From an uncultured Lachnospiraceae bacterium (GTDB taxonomy: Bacteria > Bacillota > Clostridia > Lachnospirales > Lachnospiraceae): a DNA stretch of 53,767 bases. The stretch covers positions 1 to 53,767 of the forward strand of contig CAMRSM010000028.1 of NCBI GenBank assembly GCA_947053345.1. The letters run 5' to 3'. Both the position numbers and the translations under genes were made by a program. The notes beneath the pieces are model-generated. The model saw only the letters and a list, made by a program, of their open reading frames with translations, had not been told where the DNA came from and searched no databases. Positions 30,448-38,821 of this stretch are shown here, piece after piece. The number at the start of each line of letters is the position of its first letter. The stretch's first letter is position 1.

Positions 30448-30948
30448 TTGGAAAAAAACAATTCATCTTTTATTAACAGAGCCGCTTTTTTACGTAAACC
30501 CATTCTCTTTTGCCTGCCGGCTGTCATCGCGCTGCTTGGCCTATTTGTCTGGAACGCCGTAAGAAATCCGCATATCACGCAGGAGCCGGAAAACCTTGAC
30601 ATCCTGGATCCCGGAACAACGCCGCCGCCGGGACCCGGCGGACAGATCTCACCGATGATCGTGGTCGGCGGCGAGACTTTGTATGCCGGGGGGGATGATG
30701 TGCCCCTCTGGTACGCCGAAACGATGGGATATCTGGAAAAAGTGGCGCAGGCAGAATATCTGGGAGAAACGATAGAGCCGGTGCCGGATTGTGAGGAACC
30801 TGCAGGGGAGCTTCAGACAAACTATCTGCCTGCCGGTTATATGGTATATCATTTTGTGACGGAAGAGGAAGATATTTATCTTATTTACAGTGAGGAGGAT
30901 TCCAGGTTTTTGTATGTGGACCGTTGGGATATCATGACGAACCGATAG
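30448..30948 (+). CDS. Small membrane-anchored protein, unknown
   Basis: 166 residues starting at TTG 30448 behind a strong CAGGAGGG. One membrane helix (about residues 18-35, PILFCLPAVIALLGLFVW), then a Pro/Gly-rich stretch and an acidic extracellular domain with EDIYLIYSEEDSRFLYVDRWD. No family recognised. It follows the cysteine peptidase in the same operon. A role as its partner or inhibitor is conceivable by analogy with peptidase-inhibitor gene pairs, but nothing in the sequence shows it. Confidence 0.7.
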   Translation: MEKNNSSFINRAAFLRKPILFCLPAVIALLGLFVWNAVRNPHITQEPENLDILDPGTTPPPGPGGQISPMIVVGGETLYAGGDDVPLWYAETMGYLEKVAQAEYLGETIEPVPDCEEPAGELQTNYLPAGYMVYHFVTEEEDIYLIYSEEDSRFLYVDRWDIMTNR

Positions 30949-30954
30949 GGGTTG

Positions 30955-31018
30955 GCGGGGCTGCCGGAGAAAGAAAGGGCGAAAGCTGCTTTTTTCTCTT
31001 TGCAGCCCCGCGTTTTTT
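30955..31018 (+). terminator. Terminator of the peptidase operon
   Basis: A perfect 10-bp stem GCGGGGCTGC (30955-30964) / GCAGCCCCGC (31002-31011), extended inside by GAGAAAGAAAG/CTTTTTTCTC pairing, then TTTTTT. Confidence 0.85.
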
Positions 31019-31246
31019 ATGGGGAAACTGAACCGGCGTTTTTTTGGCATACCATGTGAATTTTCTGCATAGAATGAAAAGAACCCTGCAAAACCAGTAT
31101 GTATTTCCGGGACGGGGCAGGTGTTACCGTTTCATGCCGAAAGCGGGGTGTGCAGAGATGTCCGGGAGTGTGATGGGGCAAAAAAGCCGCCAAAAATACG
31201 GGAGTTGCCCTGCTCACATGAAAATTTGAATGTATGGAGGGATAAG

Positions 31247-32269
31247 GTGGAAGATAGATCAGGTGAGGTCATCAGTCAATATGATATAAAAGTTTGCCGT
31301 TCCTATCGTGCCAGGGGTGGAACGATATTGGAGACAAACCGGGGTCTTAAGTTTTTTGGACCCTGCCCGGCAAGCGAGAGGCGGTTGGAATTTGAAGATT
31401 CATTAAAACGGCAGATGGGGGAGCACGGATACCAGAATACCGATTGCTTTGTGAGAAATTGTGAGCAGAAGCTGGTCAGCTGCAACAGCATTGGGGAGCG
31501 CTATTGCATCCGCAACTGGTTTTCGCTGGAGGAATGTTCTTTGCGTCAGGAGGCAAGCATCCTGGCTGCGGCAAGGAATCTGGCGCTTTTGCATCTGGCA
31601 ATGTCGGGCATCAAAACTTCTGAAAAGGAAAACTATCTGGCGGAAGATGTGCAGAAAGCGTTCGAGAAGCATAACCGGGAGTTAAAGCATGTTAAAAGCT
31701 TTTTGGTAAAGAGAAAGAATAAATCGCCGTTTGAGGTAAAGTACCTGAATTGCTGCGGTGCCTTTTATGAGGAGGCAGTCGAGGCGGCCAAGGAATTGGA
31801 AGAGCTTGACTGGAGGGCACTGTTCGTGGAAAATGTGGAGCGCGGCAATGTGCTGCACGGAAATTATACGTACCACAATATTTTGATGGGCGGGAACGGG
31901 GCGCGCCAGACGGGGGAGCGGAGGGATGCGGAGCAGATCGCGACCGTGAATTTTGACAAGTCTGTTTTTGGTATTCAGGTGTACGACCTGTATCAGTATG
32001 TCCGTAAAGTGATGGAGAAAAACAACTGGCAGTACAATATCGGGGCTAAAATCCTGGATGCCTACGAGGAAGTCCGGGCACTCTCGCAGAGGGAGCGCAG
32101 GCTGCTGGCAGTGCTGCTTGCCTATCCGGAAAAATTCTGGAAGATTACGAACTATTACTATAATTCCAGAAAGTCCCTCATCCCGCAGAAAAACATGGAG
32201 AAGCTGGAAATGCTCCAAATGCAGCAGAAACCCAAAAAAGAATTTTTACAGAAGCTTTGTCATTTTTAA
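31247..32269 (+). CDS. CotS-family spore coat protein, apparent pseudokinase
   Basis: 340 residues of the CotS/YutH aminoglycoside-phosphotransferase-like fold. The catalytic loop reads VLHGNYTYHNILM and the metal site VNFDKSVFG. In active relatives these are HGDxxxxN and D-F/W-D, so both key Asp positions appear to be Asn, suggesting loss of kinase activity or a purely structural coat role. The start is GTG 31247 with GGAGGG 6 bp before it; upstream in-frame starts give a non-homologous tail. A promoter for the next gene lies inside its last codons. Confidence 0.82.
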   Translation: MEDRSGEVISQYDIKVCRSYRARGGTILETNRGLKFFGPCPASERRLEFEDSLKRQMGEHGYQNTDCFVRNCEQKLVSCNSIGERYCIRNWFSLEECSLRQEASILAAARNLALLHLAMSGIKTSEKENYLAEDVQKAFEKHNRELKHVKSFLVKRKNKSPFEVKYLNCCGAFYEEAVEAAKELEELDWRALFVENVERGNVLHGNYTYHNILMGGNGARQTGERRDAEQIATVNFDKSVFGIQVYDLYQYVRKVMEKNNWQYNIGAKILDAYEEVRALSQRERRLLAVLLAYPEKFWKITNYYYNSRKSLIPQKNMEKLEMLQMQQKPKKEFLQKLCHF

Positions 32270-32285
32270 AGTTGTATGGTATAAT
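32257..32285 (+). promoter_or_regulatory. Promoter of the PEGA gene
   Basis: TTGTCA (32257-32262) and TATAAT (32280-32285), spacing 17 bp, with an extended -10 TG. It lies across the end of the CotS-like gene and drives transcription through structured element copy 2. Confidence 0.8.
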
Positions 32286-32306
32286 GTCCGCAAGGCATGA
32301 TACCAT

Positions 32307-32418
32307 CGCCGGTTCGCCGTCCGACCAAGGGGAGGAAGATTTCTGAAACAAATCGTGCACATCCCCGCAGGGGAAGCGCATTTATGCGCTTTGCATGCCG
32401 GGGCAACATAATAATGAC
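32307..32418 (+). repeat. Structured repeat/RNA element, copy 2 (complete)
   Basis: The only copy seen whole. It shares CGCCGTCCGACC (32315-32326) and the GGGGAGGA, GTGCA and CCCCGCAGGGGAA blocks with copy 1. The 5' arm GGTT (32311-32314) pairs with AATC (32351-32354); TTTCTG can pair with CAGGGG only through G-U pairs. A GCGCA/TGCGC hairpin follows, then an A/T-rich end. It lies wholly inside the leader of the PEGA gene, downstream of a good promoter, so this copy is transcribed ahead of the coding region. A simple CCCC/GGGG hairpin at 32363-32373 competes with the pseudoknot. Confidence 0.72.
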
Positions 32419-32458
32419 AGATCCTAAAAACATATCGCAAAAACAAGGGGAAAACGAA

Positions 32459-33922
32459 ATGAACGATAGAAACCAAAAAAGAAAGCGCATGCATGCGGGT
32501 GGGTCGTCCAAGGGGGCGGTTCTGTTTGTCATGCTACTGGCAGCGGTCATGATTTTAACGATCGCTGCTTTTCGCGTTGCAGCGGATAATAAGAAGCCGG
32601 AAACTCCGGGAAAGCCGGCGGCCACCCCAACGCCGACGGCGGTGCCCGAACAAAAGGAGACAAAGAACGTGACAGCGATCATGGAACGGGTGGATTCCGC
32701 GGCAAAAACCCTGCAGGTATACAGTATTGAAGACGGGGGAGTTTTGTGGATTTCCTATGAGGGCAGGACAAACATCGTGGATAAATATGGGCTTGCGATC
32801 GTGGCAGAACAGCTCTCGCCGGGCGATATCCTTGCGGTGGAATATGAGACGGCGGGCAGCGTGGCAGTCAGCGTCGCCATTTCCACGCAGGTGTGGGAAC
32901 ATCCGTACCAGACCGGGCTTACGGTCGGTACGGAGCGTCAGATGGTGACGGCGGGGGATCGGAATTTCCGGTACTCGGAAGCGCTGCATGTGTATAACAA
33001 TGGTGTTTCGGAGGAACTGTCCCATATTTTGGAGGAGGACAGCGTCACCTTGCGTGGGATCGGAAGCGAGGTTTATGTGATCTTTTTAGAGCGCGGACAT
33101 GGGTATCTTACGCTGAAAGAAGAACAGGATTATGTGGGCGGTAGTATTTTGATCAATAATCAGTATATTTCACAGATTACGGAAGATTTGCTGCTGACAC
33201 TAAAGGAAGGCACATATGAGGTGACGGTAGAAAATGATGATTTAAAGGCGACCATCAAGACGACGGTCGCGCGGGATCAGACAACGGTGCTTGACCTGAC
33301 GGAATATGTCAGGGTGCCGGACCCGGTGGGGCAGGTTAGCTTTAAGATACAGCCTGCAGGTGCGGTTTTGTGGATCAATGATAAGGATACGTATTACGGT
33401 GAACCGGTGGAGCTCGATTACGGGATTTATAAGATCCGTGTGGAATCCGGCGGCTACATTCCGTATGAGGGACTGCTGCGGGTGGAAAGTGCCGCTTCGG
33501 AGCTCGCGATTTCACTGCCGGAAGCCCCGGTTACCGAGCCGACCCCGACAAGCCCCGCCCCGACGGCCGGAGCTGAGGGAGATGCAGGAAATTCCGGGGA
33601 TACCGGGAACGGGGAAGGCGATGGGGATGTCGGCGGCAGTTCGTCCGGGAATCCGCCGGACAATACTTCGGAGCAAAATCCGGACGGTGACGGCTCATAC
33701 CCGGTCGATGAGGAACACCGCATAGTAATTTATTCGGATGATGAGGTTGAGATATATCTTGACGGTGATTATATGGGTGTGACGGAGGACGGAAAAGCCG
33801 AGTTTGAGAAATATATCGGCACATTCGAGCTGGAACTTGTGCGCGGGGACGAATCAAAAACGTATATGATCCAAGTGGACGATGATGGGGAGGATTTTGT
33901 TTTCCGGCGTTACTTTGATTAG
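32459..33922 (+). CDS. Membrane-anchored PEGA-domain surface protein
   Basis: 487 residues. A short basic cytosolic tail, one membrane helix (about residues 22-42), then extracellular beta domains. Two or three segments fit PEGA-type repeats, for example VSFKIQPAGAVLWINDKDTY with YGEPVELDYGIYKIRVE, and at the C-terminus VEIYLDGDYMGVTEDGKAEF. A Gly/Ser/Asp-rich linker separates the last. Likely a cell-envelope protein; the function is unknown. ATG 32459 follows AAGGGG and fits the membrane topology. It has its own promoter and structured leader. Confidence 0.82.
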   Translation: MNDRNQKRKRMHAGGSSKGAVLFVMLLAAVMILTIAAFRVAADNKKPETPGKPAATPTPTAVPEQKETKNVTAIMERVDSAAKTLQVYSIEDGGVLWISYEGRTNIVDKYGLAIVAEQLSPGDILAVEYETAGSVAVSVAISTQVWEHPYQTGLTVGTERQMVTAGDRNFRYSEALHVYNNGVSEELSHILEEDSVTLRGIGSEVYVIFLERGHGYLTLKEEQDYVGGSILINNQYISQITEDLLLTLKEGTYEVTVENDDLKATIKTTVARDQTTVLDLTEYVRVPDPVGQVSFKIQPAGAVLWINDKDTYYGEPVELDYGIYKIRVESGGYIPYEGLLRVESAASELAISLPEAPVTEPTPTSPAPTAGAEGDAGNSGDTGNGEGDGDVGGSSSGNPPDNTSEQNPDGDGSYPVDEEHRIVIYSDDEVEIYLDGDYMGVTEDGKAEFEKYIGTFELELVRGDESKTYMIQVDDDGEDFVFRRYFD

Positions 33923-33936
33923 AAAAGAGGATGGAC

Positions 33937-34620
33937 ATGGGATATCAATACTTGCTTTTTGATCTGGACGGGACATTGACCGACCCGAAGGAAGGGATTA
34001 CGAAATGCTTCCGGTACGCACTTGAGAGCTTCGGAATCCATGAGCCGGACGCGGACAAACTGACGTGGGTGATCGGGCCGCCGCTTGCGGAGAGTTTTAT
34101 GGAAGGCTACGGTTTTACTTTGGAGCAGGCAGGGCAGGGAACGGCGAAATACCGGGAGCGTTTTACGCTGGTTGGATGGAAGGAAAATAAGGCGTATCTG
34201 GGAATTGCACGGACGCTTCGGGCGCTAAAGGAAGCGGGTTTTGTTTTGGCAACAGCAACCTCGAAGCCGGAGGACATGGCGAAGAGGATATTGGATCATT
34301 TTGGGCTGGCAGAATATTTTGCCTTTATTGGCGGGGCATCGCTTGATCTGTCGCGCTCTAAAAAACGGGATGTCATACAATATACGTTGGATAATCTTGG
34401 GGTGAAGGACTTTGGAAAGGTTTTGATGGTCGGTGACCGCAAGTACGATGTGGAAGGGGCAAAGGAATTCAAGATACCGTGCCTCGGGGTGCTTTATGGC
34501 TACGGGAGCAGGGAGGAGCTTTTGCAGGCAGGCGCGGTAGCGCTTGTGGAGGATGCAGAGAGCCTTTGCGAGTGGTGTATGGAGCACCGGGAAAAATCCA
34601 TATTGCGTGGCCGGATATAA
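33937..34620 (+). CDS. HAD-superfamily phosphatase, phosphoglycolate phosphatase-like
   Basis: About 227 residues. HAD motif I is LLFDLDGTLTDPKEGI, motif II TATSK, and motif III/IV KVLMVGDRKYDVEGAKE, with a helical cap of the Gph/PpaX type. Probable intracellular phosphatase for a small phosphate ester; the substrate is not determined. ATG 33937 has AGAGG at proper distance, while ATG 33931 directly abuts it. It lies 14 bp after the PEGA gene, so co-transcription is likely. Confidence 0.92.
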   Translation: MGYQYLLFDLDGTLTDPKEGITKCFRYALESFGIHEPDADKLTWVIGPPLAESFMEGYGFTLEQAGQGTAKYRERFTLVGWKENKAYLGIARTLRALKEAGFVLATATSKPEDMAKRILDHFGLAEYFAFIGGASLDLSRSKKRDVIQYTLDNLGVKDFGKVLMVGDRKYDVEGAKEFKIPCLGVLYGYGSREELLQAGAVALVEDAESLCEWCMEHREKSILRGRI

Positions 34621-34649
34621 ACATTTAAGCAAATTTTAATTGTTTTTTG

Positions 34650-34678
34650 TTAGAATTCCAAGAAATGCATGGTATAAT
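34650..34678 (+). promoter_or_regulatory. Extended -10 promoter of hflK-hflC
   Basis: TGGTATAAT with TATAAT at 34673-34678; a weak -35 TTAGAA lies 17 bp upstream. Confidence 0.65.
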
Positions 34679-34758
34679 TTTGGACAAGGTTTACAGTACC
34701 GACGGACGCGCAGCCGCCGGCGGGCAGGAGAGATAAGGCGCGCAGAAAAGAGGAGCAT

Positions 34759-35790
34759 ATGGCAAATAATGGAAGATACGGGAACTGGCGGGGAAATCCT
34801 GCAAACAATGTGGATACCGGGAAGGTCATGAAGATTGCCCTGATCGTGGCAGCGGTGATTGTGGTGCTGTTTGTAGGGAGCAAGGCATTTTATACGATTG
34901 GTGAGCAGGAGCAGGCGGTCGTGACGACCTTTGGTGTGCCTTCGTGTGTCAGTGAGCCGGGGCTGCATTTTAAGATCCCTTTCGTGCAGAAGGTGACGAT
35001 GGTAGACACGACGATCAAGGGGTTTACGGTCGGCTATGACATGAATACAAATGTATCGGTTTCAGACGAAGCGTTGATGATTACATCGGATTTCAATTTT
35101 GTCAATGTGGATTTTTATGTGGAATATAAGGTGAGCAACCCGATCAAAGTGCTGTATGCCGCAGAGCAGCCAGTGACGATTTTGAAGAATATCTCGCAGA
35201 GCCACATCCGTTCGACGATCAGTGCCTACGACGTGGACAGTGTGATCACAAGCGGGAAGAATGAAATCCAGGCGGTGATCCGTGAGAAGATTGTTGCGGA
35301 GCTTGAGGAGCGTGATATCGGGCTGCAGCTTGTCAATATCACGATCCAGGATGCGGAGCCGCCGACCGATATGGTGCTTGAGGCATTCAAGGCGGTGGAG
35401 ACGGCGAAGCAGGAAAAAGAAACGGTGATCAACAATGCCAATAAGTACCGCAATGAGGCGTTGCCTGCAGCGGAGGCGGATGCTGACCGGATCGCGAAGG
35501 AGGCGGACGCGCAGAAGCAGGCGCGCATCAACGAGGCGGAGGGGCAGGTGGCGCGCTTTAACGCGATGTACGAGGAATATGTGAAGAATCCGCTGATCAC
35601 AAAGCAAAGAATGTTTTTTGAGACGATGGAGGAGGTGCTGCCGGATATGAAGGTCATTATCGGCGGTACGGAGAAAAATCTGCAGGCCATCCTCCCGCTT
35701 GATTCATTTACCGGTTCGAAGGATGAGCAGAAAACGCCGTCCTATAACGCGCCAAGCGTGCCGGACGCAGGCGGGGATATCGAAGAGTAA
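34759..35790 (+). CDS. hflK: HflK-like SPFH protein, FtsH modulator
   Basis: 343 residues. One membrane helix near residues 24-44 (MKIALIVAAVIVVLFVGS), then the SPFH/band 7 domain (YTIGEQEQAVVTTFG, GLHFKIPFVQKV) and an Ala/Glu-rich coiled coil (about 200-270). In bacteria HflK and HflC form a membrane cage around the FtsH protease and tune its activity. The ATG follows AGGAG. It is paired with hflC downstream across a 104-bp repeat array. Confidence 0.9.
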   Translation: MANNGRYGNWRGNPANNVDTGKVMKIALIVAAVIVVLFVGSKAFYTIGEQEQAVVTTFGVPSCVSEPGLHFKIPFVQKVTMVDTTIKGFTVGYDMNTNVSVSDEALMITSDFNFVNVDFYVEYKVSNPIKVLYAAEQPVTILKNISQSHIRSTISAYDVDSVITSGKNEIQAVIREKIVAELEERDIGLQLVNITIQDAEPPTDMVLEAFKAVETAKQEKETVINNANKYRNEALPAAEADADRIAKEADAQKQARINEAEGQVARFNAMYEEYVKNPLITKQRMFFETMEEVLPDMKVIIGGTEKNLQAILPLDSFTGSKDEQKTPSYNAPSVPDAGGDIEE

Positions 35791-35797
35791 AGAAATT

Positions 35798-36029
35798 GGA
35801 TGCGGGACTTAAAACGGTATGCGCCCGGATGGTGCCCAGAGAAATTTAATGGGAGCAGGGCGGACATAAAATTTCTCTGCCGTGCGAGGTGCTGTGAGGG
35901 CGGATGCGGGACTTAAAACAGCATGCGCCCGGACAGTGCCCAGAGAAATTTAATGGGAGCAGGGCGGACATAAAATTTCTCTGCCGTGCGAGGTGCTGTG
36001 AGGGCGGATGCGGAACTTAATATAGGAGG
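35798..36029 (+). repeat. 104-bp tandem repeat array ending at the hflC ribosome binding site
   Basis: Two full units (from 35798 and 35902) and a third partial unit from 36006, period exactly 104 bp. Units differ at only about five positions. Each holds the inverted repeat CAGAGAAATTT/AAATTTCTCTG. The partial third unit becomes GGAACTTAATATAGGAGG (36012-36029), which is the hflC ribosome binding site region. The array is homologous to that before clpB at 39027-39400. Confidence 0.95.
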
Positions 36030-36037
36030 AAAATTTG

Positions 36038-36997
36038 ATGGAGGATTCGACTTATTCATATAGTTATGTAAATGATAAAGAAAACGGCAGCGGCGGGAGT
36101 AACAGGAAGCCTGAGAGGGATAAGCGGCCTCATCCGGTGCGCAACACCTTATTGCTTCTGGCGATTATCCTGCTCATCGCCCTCTCGGACATGATCTGTG
36201 TCGTGACGAACGAGGACGAGTACACCCTGATCAAGCGCTTCGGTGCAGTGGAGCGCGTTGTTGCCGCACCGGGGCTGACCTTCAAAATCCCGTTCATGGA
36301 GACGGAGGTAAAGATTGACAAGGAGATTTTGATTTTTGACCTGAAAGCGTCGGATGTCATCACACTTGACAAAAAAACGATGGTTGCGGACAGTTATGTT
36401 CTATGGCATATCGTTGACCCAAAGCTGTATGTGCAGACCCTCAATTCGCGTACCGAAGCGGAAAGCCGCCTGAATACGATTGTTTATAACTCCCTGAAAA
36501 ATGTGATCAGCAGCATGAACCAAAATGATGTGATAAGCGGGCGCAACGGGGTTTTGGATGCGGCGATCATGGATAATATCGGGGATGCCCTGTCGCGCTA
36601 CGGCATTGAACTTGTGAGTGTGGAGACGAAGCATCTTGACCTGCCGGACGATAATAAAAATGCCGTGTACGAGCGCATGATCTCGGAGCGCAACAACATC
36701 GCGGCGACCTACACGGCGCAGGGGGCATCGGAGGCGAAGAAGATCCGCAACCAGACAGACAATGAGATCGCGATCATGCTTTCACAGGCAAAAGCCGAGG
36801 CGGAGAAAACGATTGCTGCCGGGGAGGCGGAATACATGCGGATTCTTTCGAGTGCTTACGCGGATGAGAAGCGCAGTGATTTTTATACTTTTGTGCGTGC
36901 GCTGGATGCAGCGAAACTTATGATGCAGGGAAAGGATAAAACTTTGATCTTGCCGCCGGATTCGCCGATCACGCAGATTTTCGGGACGATTGAATAA
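36038..36997 (+). CDS. hflC: HflC-like SPFH protein, FtsH modulator
   Basis: 319 residues. N-terminal membrane helix (TLLLLAIILLIALSDMICVV), SPFH domain beginning YTLIKRFGAVERVVAAPGL with FKIPFMETEV, and a C-terminal Ala/Glu coiled coil. Expected partner of HflK in the FtsH-associated complex. ATG 36038 lies 8 bp after GGAGG; TTG 36035 in frame is less likely. The intergenic 104-bp repeats may set the HflK:HflC ratio, but that is inference. Confidence 0.9.
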   Translation: MEDSTYSYSYVNDKENGSGGSNRKPERDKRPHPVRNTLLLLAIILLIALSDMICVVTNEDEYTLIKRFGAVERVVAAPGLTFKIPFMETEVKIDKEILIFDLKASDVITLDKKTMVADSYVLWHIVDPKLYVQTLNSRTEAESRLNTIVYNSLKNVISSMNQNDVISGRNGVLDAAIMDNIGDALSRYGIELVSVETKHLDLPDDNKNAVYERMISERNNIAATYTAQGASEAKKIRNQTDNEIAIMLSQAKAEAEKTIAAGEAEYMRILSSAYADEKRSDFYTFVRALDAAKLMMQGKDKTLILPPDSPITQIFGTIE

Positions 36998-37012
36998 TCG
37001 GAAAGGCAAAGA

Positions 37013-38695
37013 ATGATGGAAGAGAGTGGGATGATGGGAAAAAGAGGCTTTTTGGCAAAAGGAACAGCCACGAAGCCATACCGAAAAGCCGTGTGGGGGC
37101 TTTGTGTCTTGGCCGCGGTGACGGCGGCAGGCTGCAGTAAAAAAACAGGGCAGGCTGATATGGAGGAACCGGATCAGATTCCCGGTGTTACCGGGGAGGC
37201 GGATCCGACAGGCAGCGGAGGGCCGACCGAAGCTGCAAAGCCAACGGATGTGCCGGACGGGGAACCGGGGGACGGGCAGAATGTGGATGATCTTGTGCTG
37301 TCCGGTACGGCGGACGAGATTCTGGCGTGTTTCCGTGAGCGGACGCTAGGGTATGCGCAGTCGATGCTGGCGGGGGATTTTTCGGTGTGCGATTCATTTT
37401 CGGACAAGCTTTCAAATTCTCTTTCCGAGCGTGATCTGAAGAATGGCTGGAAGCAGACCGTGCAGGGTCTTGGTGAGCCGCTTGGCGCAGATGGCGCGGA
37501 AGTGAAAGACCCGCAGGAAGCTGCTCTGACGGCAGAAGCCTCCTTCCTTGGCTCGCAGGCGGCGGGAAATGAGAGTGGGAGCATTGCGGATTTTGGCGGT
37601 TACGTGGTCACGAGTGCACAGATTCCCTACAAAGTCAAATACGTGATCGTTTCGGTCACGTATGAGCAGACCGGCGCGGTTGCGGGGATTTACATGACAT
37701 ATACACTGCCGCCGACGGAGCCGGAGATCACCGAAAACTATACGGAGCATGAGGTGACGGTCGGGAGCGGGCAATTTCTGCTTGAAGGTATCCTCACCCT
37801 TCCGAATGGAGTTGAAAAACCGCCGGTTGTGCTGCTTGTGCACGGTTCCGGGCAGAGCGATAAGAATGAGACGATCGGTGCGGCGGGCAACGCGCCATTT
37901 GCGGATATCGCGCATGGCCTGGCGGAACAGGGAATCGCCACTTTGCGCTATGATAAGCGTTATTACAAATATCCGGGACTGGCAACAGAAACAATCACAA
38001 TATGGGATGAAGTGCTTGACGATGTAGGGCACGCAATTTCCCTGCTTGGGCAGATGGATGAGGTGGATGGCGGGCGCATTTTTGTGCTTGGGCACAGTCT
38101 TGGCGGTATGCTTGCACCTTATATTGTGCAGGAAAATCCACAGGTGGCGGGTATGATCTCTCTGGCGGGCTCCCCGCGTGGGCTGTGGGAGATTGTGTAC
38201 GACCAGAATATAGCAGCGATGCAGGCAGCAGGGCTTACGGAGACGGAGTTTGCCTCCCTTAGTGAGATGGTACGTCAGGAGTATGACAAGGTTCTTTCGC
38301 TGGTGGCCGATGTGCGGGATTCCGGGGCAGAGCCGGATGAAGCAGTATTGTCAGAAGTGCTTTTTGGGGTATCTGGCTACTATTGGGCATCGCTTGCAAA
38401 GATTGATACGGCTGCCATCGCGGGAAAACTTTCGGCACCGATGCTGATCCTGCAGGGCAGTGCGGATTTTCAGGTATATCCGAACCGGGATTTTGCCGCG
38501 TGGAAGGTGCTCTTGGAGGGCAGGGAGAATGTGGAGTTCCGGTTATTTGAGGGGCTGAATCATTTGTTCATGCCTTCGGACGGCACGATGGATGTGACGG
38601 AATATGATGAGGAGGCACATGTGTCACCGGAAGTGATTGGTGCAATCGCTGCCTGGATCTTAGGAGAAGGGGAAGAAGGCCTGACGGAAGAGTAA
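37013..38695 (+). CDS. Lipoprotein alpha/beta hydrolase with N-terminal DUF3887-like domain
   Basis: 560 residues. Lipobox VTAAGC near residue 41, Pro/Thr/Gly linker, then a domain of about 130 residues resembling DUF3887 (FRERTLGYAQSMLAGDF). The hydrolase has LLVHGSGQSDKNETIG, nucleophile Ser near 363 in LGHSLGGML, Asp in LILQGSADFQV and His in EGLNHLFMP. Surface-anchored esterase or peptidase of unknown substrate. GGAAAGG precedes ATG 37013. It follows hflC by 15 bp and so probably shares its transcript. Confidence 0.88.
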   Translation: MMEESGMMGKRGFLAKGTATKPYRKAVWGLCVLAAVTAAGCSKKTGQADMEEPDQIPGVTGEADPTGSGGPTEAAKPTDVPDGEPGDGQNVDDLVLSGTADEILACFRERTLGYAQSMLAGDFSVCDSFSDKLSNSLSERDLKNGWKQTVQGLGEPLGADGAEVKDPQEAALTAEASFLGSQAAGNESGSIADFGGYVVTSAQIPYKVKYVIVSVTYEQTGAVAGIYMTYTLPPTEPEITENYTEHEVTVGSGQFLLEGILTLPNGVEKPPVVLLVHGSGQSDKNETIGAAGNAPFADIAHGLAEQGIATLRYDKRYYKYPGLATETITIWDEVLDDVGHAISLLGQMDEVDGGRIFVLGHSLGGMLAPYIVQENPQVAGMISLAGSPRGLWEIVYDQNIAAMQAAGLTETEFASLSEMVRQEYDKVLSLVADVRDSGAEPDEAVLSEVLFGVSGYYWASLAKIDTAAIAGKLSAPMLILQGSADFQVYPNRDFAAWKVLLEGRENVEFRLFEGLNHLFMPSDGTMDVTEYDEEAHVSPEVIGAIAAWILGEGEEGLTEE

Positions 38696-38821
38696 ACTTT
38701 CTTGATCAAGGGAAGAGCGTAAGTTCTTGGAAGGGGAATTGACAAAATGCAGTTTTGGTATTTCCGGACAGGAAGAATGCCGAATAAGCACAAGATGAAA
38801 CCTCAATAAGGGAAATCGCGC

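Noticed and set aside
31044-31229. A 61-codon frame upstream of the CotS-like gene
   Set aside because: Poor start context and no recognisable protein features; overlaps the upstream tail of the CotS frame.
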